In this document: positions 26,001-34,510 of the stretch, piece by piece
Layout of the letters: each line of letters opens with the position of its first letter
Numbering within the stretch: the stretch's first letter is position 1
Origin: Phycisphaerales bacterium
Lineage (GTDB): Bacteria > Planctomycetota > Phycisphaerae > Phycisphaerales > SM1A02
Length of the DNA stretch: 64,000 nucleotides
Direction of reading: 5' to 3'
Assembly (NCBI GenBank): GCA_022446905.1
Contig: JAKVBT010000012.1
Location: 40,125 to 104,124, forward strand
Made by a program: the position numbers and the translations under genes
Notes under the pieces: generated by a model
Told to the model about the DNA's origin: nothing
Databases searched by the model: none
What the model saw: only the letters and a program-made list of their open reading frames with translations

Positions 26001-26691
26001 GGTCTTCATGCAATATGTCATACCCCGCCGGATCGATGTATCCAAGCGTCACATTGCCACCCAAAATCCCTGGGGCGCCATCCTCATCTGGATCAATGAC
26101 GCCAGGGACAAGCCGTGCGCCAATGATGCCCAATCCACCAGACACATCATTATTGTCGCGATACCCCTGTAGGTCCCTGTAGTCCGGTGTGGTCGGCGCA
26201 TAGTCCGTATCACCACACCATGCCTCAAAACGAACTGGAGGCATGTCGACATGAAGCCATGCCTGTTCCACAAGATCCGATGCGTTGAGCGTCTGGGCAA
26301 CCAGCAAACGATGCTCTGCTGGCACATGTACCCGGAACATGCCGGCAAGGTCTGCTTGGGCTTTTGTAGTCCGCTGTAGGCCCACCACCTGTAATCGATT
26401 GAGATCGGCTTCGCTCACCGATGTGATCACTGGCTCCAATGTCGCGCCATAGTTTTGAAGCACGACTGCAAGATCATGGACATCACGACCAGCCAGACTG
26501 ACCAACTTGCCAGCGCGAATCCGAGCTCGGACGCCATCGTGAAACTTCACGCTTGCCGTCACCATGGACAGATCCTCAACTGGAGCAACAACCGCCATCT
26601 TCTGAACTGGGTTGCGAGCCTCGACGATTCCAGACCATCCAAATGGGGCTACCAGCCCAAGGATCACTACGGCACGACCAATATGCTTCAT
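23098..26691 (-). CDS. Secreted subtilisin-like protease with FG-GAP repeats and dockerin-like end
   Basis: The ATG at 26691, with GGAG nine bases upstream, gives 1197 aa with a signal peptide (MKHIGRAVVILGLVAPFGWS). An S8-type catalytic domain follows a propeptide-like region: Asp in LGYIDPAGYD (near 215), His in DDHGSAG (near 245), oxyanion Asn in SSAGNNAF and Ser in GGTSSAAPIVAG (near 457). Cys-rich loops (CYPFCCSSGENSGCC) are inserted between the Asn and the Ser. Residues about 600-1000 are FG-GAP-like repeats, followed by Asp/Cys repeats and a dockerin-like pair (VDLQDLLAVLSHWGP; IDSSELIGVIQAWGGC). It is likely an extracellular protease. The following gene on the same strand has a similar repeat and ending architecture. 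Confidence 0.88.
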   Translation of the reverse strand: MKHIGRAVVILGLVAPFGWSGIVEARNPVQKMAVVAPVEDLSMVTASVKFHDGVRARIRAGKLVSLAGRDVHDLAVVLQNYGATLEPVITSVSEADLNRLQVVGLQRTTKAQADLAGMFRVHVPAEHRLLVAQTLNASDLVEQAWLHVDMPPVRFEAWCGDTDYAPTTPDYRDLQGYRDNNDVSGGLGIIGARLVPGVIDPDEDGAPGILGGNVTLGYIDPAGYDILHEDLCYVTPRTGIVPDDHGSAGLGIVLAKESADPNHAGEYGMGGMAPEATGYFWAGQWANGLADAATNLPQGTIVYCTMGSVSPWYGLSDLEDCAFQPCYPFCCSSGENSGCCPTVNMEMTTLDNYLAAQAAVSAGVIVISSAGNNAFNYDGPEFEYHRSWISANGPTGQFMIGAGTPDDRHDRLDFSCFGSQVKLQGWGSEVATLGYGDLVPQAGIGREQFYTTEFGGTSSAAPIVAGAAAALQGLALEVTGAPLTGAEFYSLVTDPLSSPTAPGDGWDTDLDAFGPYQPNVEGAAQLLLGTGTVFTYGACCLGDDFGECIMLPDHEQLNCWSAGGTYRGEGTSCDDAPINGVKVCGLIAEDDRILTPGAEAGDQIGDKITVSDDGSLFVTLSTVDGTVMRATTYEYDTEAQELVWTQNLISADSGFSAKAVDTDLDDTLPLGPERRIAMASGYVQVWTQGPNVWDEEAYLVSEEGFPSANAGTSVALENDVLLLGDPGNGNVQAPAGMQVNVFYRNTLDQWTEGEPILRPEGLSWRSGFGASLAVEGDLLAVGAPFWNDGDTAWDAGAVFFYRRSGDEWTEAGLIADHGELGHAYFGESIDLHVLDDGTARVLISAPGALNDDPRTGAVRLYEVAVDNTVSFVSRFSTPVADSAERFGESIELAADGETIIAGAPRAKDIDGDEVGYVWAWTLVDDDWKEIGRLASRNPSEGDDFGRVVAATADSVANGNMIYVGAPGIQGTNVDTGAVIQYAAAYEDCNNTGVNDILDLVRANDGTVDCSDSDQYDPDYCDCQVNGVPDSCDIANGTSVDLDGNGRPDECDGNARGSMRSADCNFNGIPDHAENLPDSNGNGRADTCDHDCYSQWWCPSDVAGWDGQVDLQDLLAVLSHWGPVHAGDANAFRADFLPEASDGMLEGDGMIDSSELIGVIQAWGGCPDDAIEDLLCFPIDSDGDGQVDSVMAGWYRLP

Positions 26692-26867
26692 CGAATCTCG
26701 CTCCAAGTGCGTTGGCTCACACGGAACCCCGAAATGACGTCTTCCTGCTATTCGCCCCATCAAGATGATGGGATGCCACCAGCCCATTGAACCGCCGAAT
26801 ATACGGCCCTGCCAGTGATTTGAAGACTATATCTCATCCTGAGAGGGGCTGACATAGGCTCTCTTGG

Positions 26868-27293
26868 TCAATCCCATCGCTTCGACCGCTCCTGCTTACG
26901 CTGCCCGCGTCGTTGTTTGGCCTCAAGACGCCGTGCCCGGCTCGCTTTGGTGGGTTTGGTCGCCCGCCGAACCTTGACTGGCCGCAAGGCCTCTGCCAGA
27001 AGCGTGGCCAGCCGCGTCCGGGCTTCAGCCATATTTCGCCCTTGTTGTCGGTGCCGCCCACACATGACCTGAAGGCACTGATCGGCAGTCAACCGGTGTC
27101 CCAGCCGCCGATGGATCATCCCCAGACGCACCGGACCGAGAATGCCTGCTGCTTGGGCGAGGTCGAGCTGGAGGGTCACACGTGTTTGGACACGATTGAG
27201 CCGCTGCCCCCCAGGCCCCGAGGCGGTGGAGGTATGTACCTGGAGACACCGTCCTGGAATCGTGACTCTTTGATTGATGATCAGATCATCCAT
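26868..27293 (-). CDS. arfB: Alternative ribosome-rescue factor, peptidyl-tRNA hydrolase
   Basis: ArfB (YaeJ/ICT1 family) rescues ribosomes stalled without a stop codon by hydrolysing peptidyl-tRNA. The 141-aa protein has the release-factor GGQ motif in SGPGGQRLNRVQTRV (near residues 26-40) and the diagnostic basic C-terminal tail that enters the empty mRNA channel (ATKPTKASRARRLEAKQRRG and beyond). The ATG at 27293 is chosen because the preceding in-frame residues do not fit the family. It is divergent from the RlmL-like gene, with 66 bases between the starts. Confidence 0.93.
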   Translation of the reverse strand: MDDLIINQRVTIPGRCLQVHTSTASGPGGQRLNRVQTRVTLQLDLAQAAGILGPVRLGMIHRRLGHRLTADQCLQVMCGRHRQQGRNMAEARTRLATLLAEALRPVKVRRATKPTKASRARRLEAKQRRGQRKQERSKRWD

Positions 27294-27359
27294 TGGCCTG
27301 CAATCACCTGTAGTCTGTCTCGACGTGCCGCGCCCCAACTCCGCGCGACCGCCATCGAT

Positions 27360-28547
27360 ATGGACTGTAGCCGCTCAACCACCCTGCGTATCACCGGAAC
27401 AGCGGGCCTGATTGATGTCCTCCAAGAGGAGGTCATCGCATTGGGCCTGTCCTGCGATGCAGTCGATGCCACTGCAGTTGAAGTTCAAGGTTCGCTGCTG
27501 GACGCCATGCGGCTGAATCTCCATTTGACCACTGCGATGTCTGTACGTGCGTTGGTCGAGCGCTTCCCATGCGACGACCCCGACACGCTGTACCGACACA
27601 TCAACAACCTCCCCTGGGATGACATGATCCCTGCCGATGGATATCTCACGGTGACATCCAGTGTGCGGCATCCCTCCATCTCCAACACCATGTTCGCCAA
27701 TGTGCGGGTGAAGGACGCCATCGTCGATCGCATTCGAAAAGTGCATGGCGCTCGACCTGATTCAGGATCTGACCCACGCGGTGTCGTGGTGTACCTCCAC
27801 TGGTCCGGATCAACAGCATCAATCTGGCTTGATACATCTGGCCGGAAACTGTCCGATCGCGGCTATCGCCGCATGCCTCACCGAGCGCCGATGCGCGAGA
27901 CGATCGCTGCAGCCATTCTTCGGAAGGCACATTGGACTGGTGACACACCACTGGTCGTGCCAATGTGCGGCAGTGGCACGATTGCGATTGAAGCAGCGCT
28001 CATGGCCTCCGGACGACCGCCAGGGCTACTCCGCACAACCCCCTTTGGCTTTGAACATCTGATTGGATTCGACCGCGCACAGTGGCAGGCCATCCGCGCC
28101 GAAGCCACGCCTTCAAAATCCCGCCGCCGACAACCACTTCCCCAAATCATTGCCAACGACATCGACCCTGAAGCGTTGCAAGCAATCGAACGAAACGCTC
28201 AGACTGCTGGCTGCGCGCAGCACATTGCATGTTCCGTATGTGATTTCCGTGACACCCCGTTGCCTTCATCGCCCGGAACCATCGTGTATCACCCAGGGTA
28301 TGGACTGCGACTTGGAGAAGATGAGTCGCTCGAACCGCTATATAAGCACATCGGTGATCATATGAAGCAACAGTGCGGCGGTTGGCAAGGGTGGGTGTTT
28401 ACAGGAAACCTTGAATTGGCTAAACGCATCGGACTACGACCATCGTGTCGAATTCCAGTGCGACATGCCAATTTGGAGGCTCGCCTACTTGGTTTCGAAC
28501 TCTGGCAGGGGTCTGACGACCCAGCCTCGCAAGGGGCCGCCTCATGA
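27360..28547 (+). CDS. RlmL/Trm11-like THUMP rRNA methyltransferase with altered motif IV
   Basis: The frame is open upstream, but the first 149 codons lie over arfB; the ATG at 27360 begins the family's N terminus. The 395-aa product has an N-terminal ferredoxin-like and THUMP region (about 5-165) and an UPF0020-type SAM methyltransferase domain: the VVPMCGSGTIAIEAALMA motif and ANDIDPEALQAIERN. RlmL methylates N2 of a 23S rRNA guanine. Motif IV, normally NPPYG, here reads HPGYG (residues 311-315), changing two residues of the target-base site. Substrate or activity may therefore differ. It is coupled to the next gene by ATGA. Confidence 0.85.
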   Translation: MDCSRSTTLRITGTAGLIDVLQEEVIALGLSCDAVDATAVEVQGSLLDAMRLNLHLTTAMSVRALVERFPCDDPDTLYRHINNLPWDDMIPADGYLTVTSSVRHPSISNTMFANVRVKDAIVDRIRKVHGARPDSGSDPRGVVVYLHWSGSTASIWLDTSGRKLSDRGYRRMPHRAPMRETIAAAILRKAHWTGDTPLVVPMCGSGTIAIEAALMASGRPPGLLRTTPFGFEHLIGFDRAQWQAIRAEATPSKSRRRQPLPQIIANDIDPEALQAIERNAQTAGCAQHIACSVCDFRDTPLPSSPGTIVYHPGYGLRLGEDESLEPLYKHIGDHMKQQCGGWQGWVFTGNLELAKRIGLRPSCRIPVRHANLEARLLGFELWQGSDDPASQGAAS

Positions 28548-29398
28548 AACTCCTGCTCATCATGCTCACGGTGGTCGTAACGCCAACCACCCCAGTCCAG
28601 CAATCCTCTCCAAACGTCACGGTCATTGGCGCAAGCGCCTCGGCTGGTTGGGGTGTCGTCGTGCAACAATCAACCAATGCCGATCAGAAACCGCGACTTC
28701 ATCATCGACATATCCACCTTGGAGATGTCCTTGACGCCATCATCACACCAGCCTCTTCCAGTGTGCAGTCGCATGCCACCAGTCTATTTTTCCAAGCTCC
28801 AAGAATGCACGGCGATGCCCAAGTCAGCGCTGTCCTGGCTGATGACAGTGACGTTGTAGTGGCGCTGGACTTTCTGTTCTGGCACACCTATGGAAACATC
28901 ATGGAGCAAGATGGACAGGATGTGACACCACGAATGAAGAACCTGGAAGTTGGCCTGGCACAACTTGACCGCATTGAAGCGCCAGTGATCGTTGGCGACA
29001 TCCCCGATATGCGTGAAGCCACCAAAGCCTGGCCGTTCCCATTGCTTCAATCGAATCAAGTCCCAAGCAAGGAAGCGATTCAAGCAATCAATAAACGTAT
29101 TGCTGCATGGGCCGCAGCACGACCATTGGTCACGGTCATTCCGTTGCACGACATCACCAAGCAGGTGCGCAACAGCAAGACTGTCATGCTCGGGGGCCGA
29201 ACATGGCCAATCACAGCACGCTTTGTCCAAGCAGATGGTCTGCACCCGACGTCGCACGGGCTGTTTGCACTCGCCGTGCTCGCCGCCGACGCAACTGCGG
29301 CTGCATCGGATGAAATCGAGCCGCCTTCACCTGATCTCTCTGCTGAAGACGTGCTTGAAGCACTCCAACCAGCCATCGCCGCGCAGGATCGTCAATGA
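28544..29398 (+). CDS. Exported SGNH/GDSL hydrolase-like protein
   Basis: This 284-aa protein starts in an ATGA overlap, with a short signal peptide (MKLLLIMLTVVVTP). A nucleophile-elbow-like segment VIGASASAGWGV stands near residue 29 and a late DGLHPTSHG segment fits block V (Asp and His) of SGNH hydrolases; a clear Asn block is less certain (TKAWPFPLLQSNQVPS region). It would be a periplasmic esterase or lipase-like enzyme of unknown substrate. Its end overlaps the VTT-domain gene as ATGA, placing it in a three-gene unit after the methyltransferase. Confidence 0.7.
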   Translation: MKLLLIMLTVVVTPTTPVQQSSPNVTVIGASASAGWGVVVQQSTNADQKPRLHHRHIHLGDVLDAIITPASSSVQSHATSLFFQAPRMHGDAQVSAVLADDSDVVVALDFLFWHTYGNIMEQDGQDVTPRMKNLEVGLAQLDRIEAPVIVGDIPDMREATKAWPFPLLQSNQVPSKEAIQAINKRIAAWAAARPLVTVIPLHDITKQVRNSKTVMLGGRTWPITARFVQADGLHPTSHGLFALAVLAADATAAASDEIEPPSPDLSAEDVLEALQPAIAAQDRQ

Positions 29399-30123
29399 CA
29401 TCGTCATCCGCCAACAAACTCGGGTTCAACATCCGTCAAACCGGGGCAGCTGGCCTACTGGCGATCGCTTGGCTCACACTTCCAGCCATTCTGGGATTTA
29501 CCTTGCTTGCTTCACTGGGCAATGTTTCATCTTGGCTCACAGGATTGGGCCCCGCGGGTCCATTGATCTTCGCCTGCCTCTTTGCCGCAACCAGTGGGTG
29601 TGGAGTATTGCCGACCTATGCACAAGCTGTGTTGGCCGGTTGGGCCTTTGGCGCCGGCATCGGACTGGTAGCCTCACTGGCAGGCTTTGTTGGCGGCGCG
29701 CTGCTTGGATGGGCGATCGCCTCGGCAGTCTCAGGCGATCGCATCGTTCACCTGATTGACCGCCATCCTCATGGCAAGATCATTCGCCGCAGTATTGTGG
29801 AGCGCGGGTTCTGGCAAACCGGCGGACTGGTCGCCCTGCTTCGGCTACCCCCGAACTCACCCTTTGCTTTGACGAATCTGGTCATGGCCGCTGCCAGAGT
29901 ACCGCTGCTGACTTATCTCGCTGGCACCGCTGTGGGCATGCTGCCTCGAACAGCCATCGTCGTACTCATGTCGGCGGCAGCAGCAGCGCATGGTGAGGAC
30001 CTCCAAGCCTTTGTCACCGAAGGACCAGGGATTTGGATGCTGATTGGGGGCATTGTCGTTCTGTTGGCGGCGCTCGCATTGCTCAGCGCGATTGGAAAAC
30101 GAGCGGTGGCGAAATTTACATGA
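29395..30123 (+). CDS. VTT/DedA-like (TVP38/TMEM64) membrane protein
   Basis: This 242-aa protein has five to six membrane segments. The central reentrant region AGWAFGAGIGLVASLAGFVGG, and the LLRLPPNSPFALTNLVMAA segment followed by a GTAVGMLPRTAIVV motif, match the TVP38/TMEM64 (VTT) family, whose members are linked to lipid scrambling or membrane homeostasis. The start lies in an ATGA overlap with the SGNH-like gene. It is convergent with the metzincin protease, ten bases between stops. Confidence 0.85.
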   Translation: MTSSSANKLGFNIRQTGAAGLLAIAWLTLPAILGFTLLASLGNVSSWLTGLGPAGPLIFACLFAATSGCGVLPTYAQAVLAGWAFGAGIGLVASLAGFVGGALLGWAIASAVSGDRIVHLIDRHPHGKIIRRSIVERGFWQTGGLVALLRLPPNSPFALTNLVMAAARVPLLTYLAGTAVGMLPRTAIVVLMSAAAAAHGEDLQAFVTEGPGIWMLIGGIVVLLAALALLSAIGKRAVAKFT

Positions 30124-30133
30124 AGTCACTGCG

Positions 30134-32239
30134 CTAGCAGCTACTTCCCCATGCAGACAGCAGCATCAGCACGTCATTGACATCAACTGTTCCAGAACCA
30201 TCGATGTCTGCGTCGCAACCGCTGCATGGACCCCATGTCGCGATGAGTTCCAAAAGATCATTGATGCCGACTTGTCCATCGCCATCCACATCCTCAGCAC
30301 AACCGGCAGTGTCGTCGGGGACATGCGTCCATGCGGAAGGTGGAATAACCTGCCGCGGCAAACCTGGCCCTTCGAAACGAGCGAAGAGTCCAGCACCACC
30401 TGTTCGTTCAAAGAACTCGATGCGTATGGCATGACGGCCAGCCATCAGACCAATCGTGCCTGAGCGTTCCTGCATGCCGTGCGTACCATCGTTGTCGACG
30501 ATTTGCGTATCCCCAATCCAGAGCGATGACCCATCATCTGATTCTGTCGAGAATTCATAGAGACCAGAAGCTGCGACCTGCACGAAGCCAGTAAAGACAG
30601 CACCGACCAGATCACTCCGCCCACTGGTGGCAAATGCACCATTCGTACTTGGGTAACTGATGTTCTCCAACACATCCTGGTAATAGGAAGAGAGATCATC
30701 AAAGTTGGGCAGTTGTGTCGGAGCTTCAAGGTCGTAGTAGGACACACCTACACCAATCTCGATGTCGCTTGGATCGTCGGCCTGACGTAATCCCACAACA
30801 TCGATTGTGACCGTGGCAGACTGGCCCGTTGTCAGGGTGTAGATAAACGAATCCACTCCGCCATACCCCAGCGGCGGTTGGTACTCCAATCGATCAAACT
30901 CAAATGTGCCGCCGGGAATCAACGTCACCGAACCACCCTGGGTGGAAGTGCTATCAAAACTGTCGATCTCAGGGACGAATCCGCCCTCACAATCACCCGC
31001 GGCATCGTTTGTCAACACATCAATAATCACCGAGCTGTCCTGCAGAGTCGTCGCCCAGTCATCCACCGCTTCTTCCAGGGTCGCCTGCAGTGGGCACGAG
31101 TCTTCCATTTCATCGAGATACGCCAAAATGACTTCACGAACCTGAGGATGGAAGTTCAACTGAATATTGGCCAAGCCACCTTCACAAATGTGGCAGTAGG
31201 ACATGATGGTTCCGTTTTCCGCACCGGTGCAGTCGCCATTGCCACAGTCATCCAGTGTCGGCCAGAAACCATCGTGCGTATGCAGTGTGCCAAAATTGTG
31301 GCCAAGCTCGTGAGCAAAGACCATCAAGTCCCAGTTGTTGGGGTTGTTGTCTTCAAGCGGCTGCGGAAACCAACCATCCAGATGGGCAGACACGCCGTAT
31401 CCATAGTTGGTGTTGCATAGAACGCTAAGCCACGCCACACCTCCGTAACTAGGCATGCACCCGCTGAGCAGATGTGCCACCGTGCGATCGACATCATCCA
31501 TGTTGGTCGTCCACTCAGCGCGAAGCTGGTCAAGCAGACTGTCGTCGCAGTAGTACGGATCGTTATCACTGGCCCAAGTTCGCAGAAAGCCGATCTGAAA
31601 ACGAACGTTGAGATTGTTGGTGTAGATCTCACTGATACCCCCGCACAGAGTGACGGCATAGGCAGCAGCTGCATCCGCATCGCCGGCAAACTCGTCGATC
31701 TCCGCAAACTCCCTGTCAGTATCAATGGCGATCGTGGCCACTCGGCAAGGCGGGTCACCAACGACACCGCGTGTTGATCGATGCACCGGAGGCAACTGTC
31801 CATCCACGAGCCGAACCTCACATGGCGAAGTCGATGTGAATCCGCTGGGCAATTCGGCTGACGATGTGACTTTGACTGCGCCATCTGCATCTGTCGAGAT
31901 CACATGAAGGGACTGCGCGTTTTGGATAAATCCATTGGTGCCATAACTGGATGTCGCAACGTAGACCTGACTTCCTGACTGCCCTTCGATGTGCCCACGC
32001 CACAGCCGTAGCCCTCCGAGATCGGGGTCCCGTGTTGTGTCGCCGTCCACCACCACGAGTGTGGCATCCGGAGCAATGACCGAGAACTCTTCAAGGTCGA
32101 GTTGATGGACAGCACCATCAGGCAACACCAGAGTCCATTGCCCGTGCTCCAACTCGGTTGATCGCAGATCACTCCAGAGTGGTGCCTCCATCGGGGCCAG
32201 CAGGCCTCCGGTCATCAGCATCGCCGTCAACATGAGCAT
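30134..32239 (-). CDS. Secreted metzincin metalloprotease with PA14 and dockerin-like modules
   Basis: The ATG at 32239 follows GGAGG closely and gives 701 aa with a signal peptide (MLMLTAMLMTGGLLA). A reprolysin-like catalytic domain holds the zinc site HELGHNFGTLHTHD (near residue 310) and the metzincin Met-turn (TIMSYCH). It follows a pro-region with a Cys-containing TSPCEVRLVDG segment. A PA14-type domain (about 510-640; GLYEFSTESDDGSSLWIGD) may bind carbohydrate. The C terminus has two dockerin-like repeats (VGINDLLELIATWGPC; VDVNDVLMLLSAWG). It is likely secreted to digest extracellular protein. Confidence 0.88.
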   Translation of the reverse strand: MLMLTAMLMTGGLLAPMEAPLWSDLRSTELEHGQWTLVLPDGAVHQLDLEEFSVIAPDATLVVVDGDTTRDPDLGGLRLWRGHIEGQSGSQVYVATSSYGTNGFIQNAQSLHVISTDADGAVKVTSSAELPSGFTSTSPCEVRLVDGQLPPVHRSTRGVVGDPPCRVATIAIDTDREFAEIDEFAGDADAAAAYAVTLCGGISEIYTNNLNVRFQIGFLRTWASDNDPYYCDDSLLDQLRAEWTTNMDDVDRTVAHLLSGCMPSYGGVAWLSVLCNTNYGYGVSAHLDGWFPQPLEDNNPNNWDLMVFAHELGHNFGTLHTHDGFWPTLDDCGNGDCTGAENGTIMSYCHICEGGLANIQLNFHPQVREVILAYLDEMEDSCPLQATLEEAVDDWATTLQDSSVIIDVLTNDAAGDCEGGFVPEIDSFDSTSTQGGSVTLIPGGTFEFDRLEYQPPLGYGGVDSFIYTLTTGQSATVTIDVVGLRQADDPSDIEIGVGVSYYDLEAPTQLPNFDDLSSYYQDVLENISYPSTNGAFATSGRSDLVGAVFTGFVQVAASGLYEFSTESDDGSSLWIGDTQIVDNDGTHGMQERSGTIGLMAGRHAIRIEFFERTGGAGLFARFEGPGLPRQVIPPSAWTHVPDDTAGCAEDVDGDGQVGINDLLELIATWGPCSGCDADIDGSGTVDVNDVLMLLSAWGSSC

Positions 32240-32386
32240 TGATCCTCCAACGGCCGCATCCCCTGTGACTGGCCCTGATATCTCAGTGGAACACAATTCC
32301 TGCAAAACGCAAGTGCTATCAACCCATCAGTGCGGCTGAAATCCACAGAACAGGTCTGCAAGCCCCATGCGGTCTTGCAGCGAGGC

Positions 32387-32424
32387 TTTATAAGAACAGG
32401 ACGCCGATTGAAACCGGCGTCCTG
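32387..32424 (-). terminator. Intrinsic terminator after the 634-aa EF-hand gene
   Basis: On the minus strand a perfect 10-bp stem (arms 32415-32424 and 32397-32406) with an eight-base loop is followed by TTCTTATAAA. It begins 41 bases after the stop at 32465, and so closes the EF-hand gene's transcript. Confidence 0.7.
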
Positions 32425-32464
32425 CTTGGACTCATCAAGAAGGTCACTGAGTCTGCTTGGCAGA

Positions 32465-34369
32465 TCAGCTCCCTGGCCGCGGCGGCGGGCCACCACCGGG
32501 TCCACCACCACCACCACCACGCTGTTGCTGGAAGTAGGTGCGGATGGCCGAGCGCTCTTCCTCACTAATTTCACCATCACCATTACTGTCAAATCGTTCC
32601 ATGAACTGGCGACGCATGGCCTCTCGATCACCTGATCGATTCCAATCCATACCTGCTCGATCTTGACCGCGCTGGCGCTCGTTCATGCCACGAACTTCAG
32701 CGGCAAGCTCGTCTCCCAATAGTGCACGGAGTTCCTCAATCAACTCCCTGTCCTGTTCGTCACGAGCGTCATAAGCAATTCGAATCGGATCATCTTCGCC
32801 GCGGCCCCAACCCCACTGGGTTTCCTCGCCGTTCTGCCGATCAATCGCACGCTGCACAAACTGAATCTCTCGCGCCTCATCATTTTGGCGAACCGCCTTA
32901 AGCACGCTCTCGTTTTCATCCGCCATGATCACTACCGCTCGGCCTTGGAGTGCCTTGATATCAGCAATCAACTGCTCTTCAAGATCCTCGAGTTGTAAGG
33001 CTGATTCGATGGCACGCTCAGACCTGGAGGTCTGGAACACCCGACCGTATCCACGCCGGAGTGCTTCCAAACGGAACGCTGCGCCATCAGCCTCGCCCAT
33101 CGATTCGGCAGCTTCCTCAATTGCCACGTCGTTGACGTCACGAATGCGCTCGGCAAGATTCTGCCGTTGCTTGAGCACCCGCATCAACGCTTCATAATCT
33201 TGTGACTTCATGGATTCAAACATTTTCCAAATCGCCGTCTCGTCGTAGTTTCGTCGCTTTAGCAACGCATCATCGACGTCGAGTTCCCACGCCAGGAGAA
33301 TGTCCTCCAAAGCCGCCGCCCGGACTGGATCGAGTTCGACCGCAGTTGCATCTGCAATGGGTCGCAGATCGGTGGACTCGCCTTGCAGTCGGCCCTCTGG
33401 GAGGAGTCGGATACGGCGAATCCAACGGTCTACCACATCCCAATTCTTCAACTGCTCTTCCGCGAGAATTGCCTCGAGCGCTCCACCCATCTCACGCCGC
33501 ATGCTGCGGCGAGCGTTGGCGAAAGTCTTGAGTACCGCGATCTGCTCGTCGAGCAGCGTCTGCATCTCTTCAGATTCCATTTGTTCATCGCGAACCGCTC
33601 GCCAGTCGTCTCGCATTTCACGCATACGCTCACGCATGGCCTCTCGTGCTTCCTGCACCTCAGCTTCATCACGTGGCTCGGCATTCTCATCGTCGCCGTT
33701 CTGCTGCGCAGCTGCCCGCATCTCACGCATCTCGGAACGCATGGCTTCCATACGCTCTCGCACCTCTGACATGCGATCTTCTTCAGCTTCGGCAACGCCA
33801 GATGCCTCGGACATGTCGCGAAGTGCAAACTGTGTTTCTTCCACAGCGACACGGAAGTTGGCGTCGTAGTCGTCCAACAACATTTCAACAACTTCGCTTT
33901 GGCGATCATCAAGTTGCAGTGCCTCAATGATCATCAGACTGTCGCGCGTCAGATAGTCTGGCTTGAACAAGGTGCTACTGACACGACCCATTGGTCCGCC
34001 CAGCACACCATCAGACATGCTTCCCCATGACCCCCCGGGCCGACCACCACCGCGACCTTGCCGGTCACCTTGGCCCTCGCCACGCCCTGGACGACCCGCT
34101 CGCTCGCCACCGCGTCGTCCACGCTCACCCTGACGAGCGCCGCGTTCTCCACGGGGACCACGATCTGGTTGAGCGCCGCGTTCTCCGCGAGGACCACGAT
34201 CTGGTTGGGCGCCGCGTTCTCCGCGGGGACCACGATCTGGCTGGGCCTGTGGATCGCCATTGCCCTGCGGTGGCACTGGTTGCGCAACTGCAGATGCTGC
34301 GCCAAGCACAGCTGCTCCAATCCAGACCCCAAGGGACCTTCGCCAACAATATGTTCGATCCAAAGCCAT
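32465..34369 (-). CDS. Exported helical EF-hand protein with collagen-like N-terminal repeat
   Basis: The frame is open further upstream, but that part lies over the divergent sigma gene; the ATG at 34369 (AGGA and GGAG just upstream) starts a signal peptide (RSLGVWIGAAVLGAASAVAQP). Next come three copies of a 12-residue Gly/Pro/Arg unit (annotated at 34135-34242) and an Arg/Gly-rich stretch. About 430 residues of charged, Met/Glu/Arg-rich helix follow (130-560), reminiscent of Spy/CpxP-type envelope proteins though much longer. An EF-hand loop DSNGDGEISEEE lies near the C terminus, before a Gly/Pro tail. Divergent to the ECF sigma operon, it is probably part of the same regulatory circuit. 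I do not recognise the full architecture. Confidence 0.8.
   Translation of the reverse strand: MALDRTYCWRRSLGVWIGAAVLGAASAVAQPVPPQGNGDPQAQPDRGPRGERGAQPDRGPRGERGAQPDRGPRGERGARQGERGRRGGERAGRPGRGEGQGDRQGRGGGRPGGSWGSMSDGVLGGPMGRVSSTLFKPDYLTRDSLMIIEALQLDDRQSEVVEMLLDDYDANFRVAVEETQFALRDMSEASGVAEAEEDRMSEVRERMEAMRSEMREMRAAAQQNGDDENAEPRDEAEVQEAREAMRERMREMRDDWRAVRDEQMESEEMQTLLDEQIAVLKTFANARRSMRREMGGALEAILAEEQLKNWDVVDRWIRRIRLLPEGRLQGESTDLRPIADATAVELDPVRAAALEDILLAWELDVDDALLKRRNYDETAIWKMFESMKSQDYEALMRVLKQRQNLAERIRDVNDVAIEEAAESMGEADGAAFRLEALRRGYGRVFQTSRSERAIESALQLEDLEEQLIADIKALQGRAVVIMADENESVLKAVRQNDEAREIQFVQRAIDRQNGEETQWGWGRGEDDPIRIAYDARDEQDRELIEELRALLGDELAAEVRGMNERQRGQDRAGMDWNRSGDREAMRRQFMERFDSNGDGEISEEERSAIRTYFQQQRGGGGGGPGGGPPPRPGS
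34135..34242 (-). repeat. Three tandem 36-bp units coding a collagen-like repeat
   Basis: Three adjacent 36-base units (34135-34170, 34171-34206, 34207-34242) differ at only a few positions and encode a 12-residue Gln-Pro-Asp-Arg-Gly-Pro-Arg-Gly-Glu-Arg-Gly-Ala unit. The unit has Gly at mostly three-residue spacing. Copy number may vary between strains. Confidence 0.9.
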
Positions 34370-34510
34370 TCCTGATCTCCTTCGGCACCAGCCTGCCTTG
34401 CGAGGGCACCCACTGTGCCAATCAAGGTCATCCTGCCATACGGGTCTGATGAAAGTCATATCCCTGTGAATCCGATTGGATATGCGCCTGATCGGGCATC
34501 GTATGGCAAC

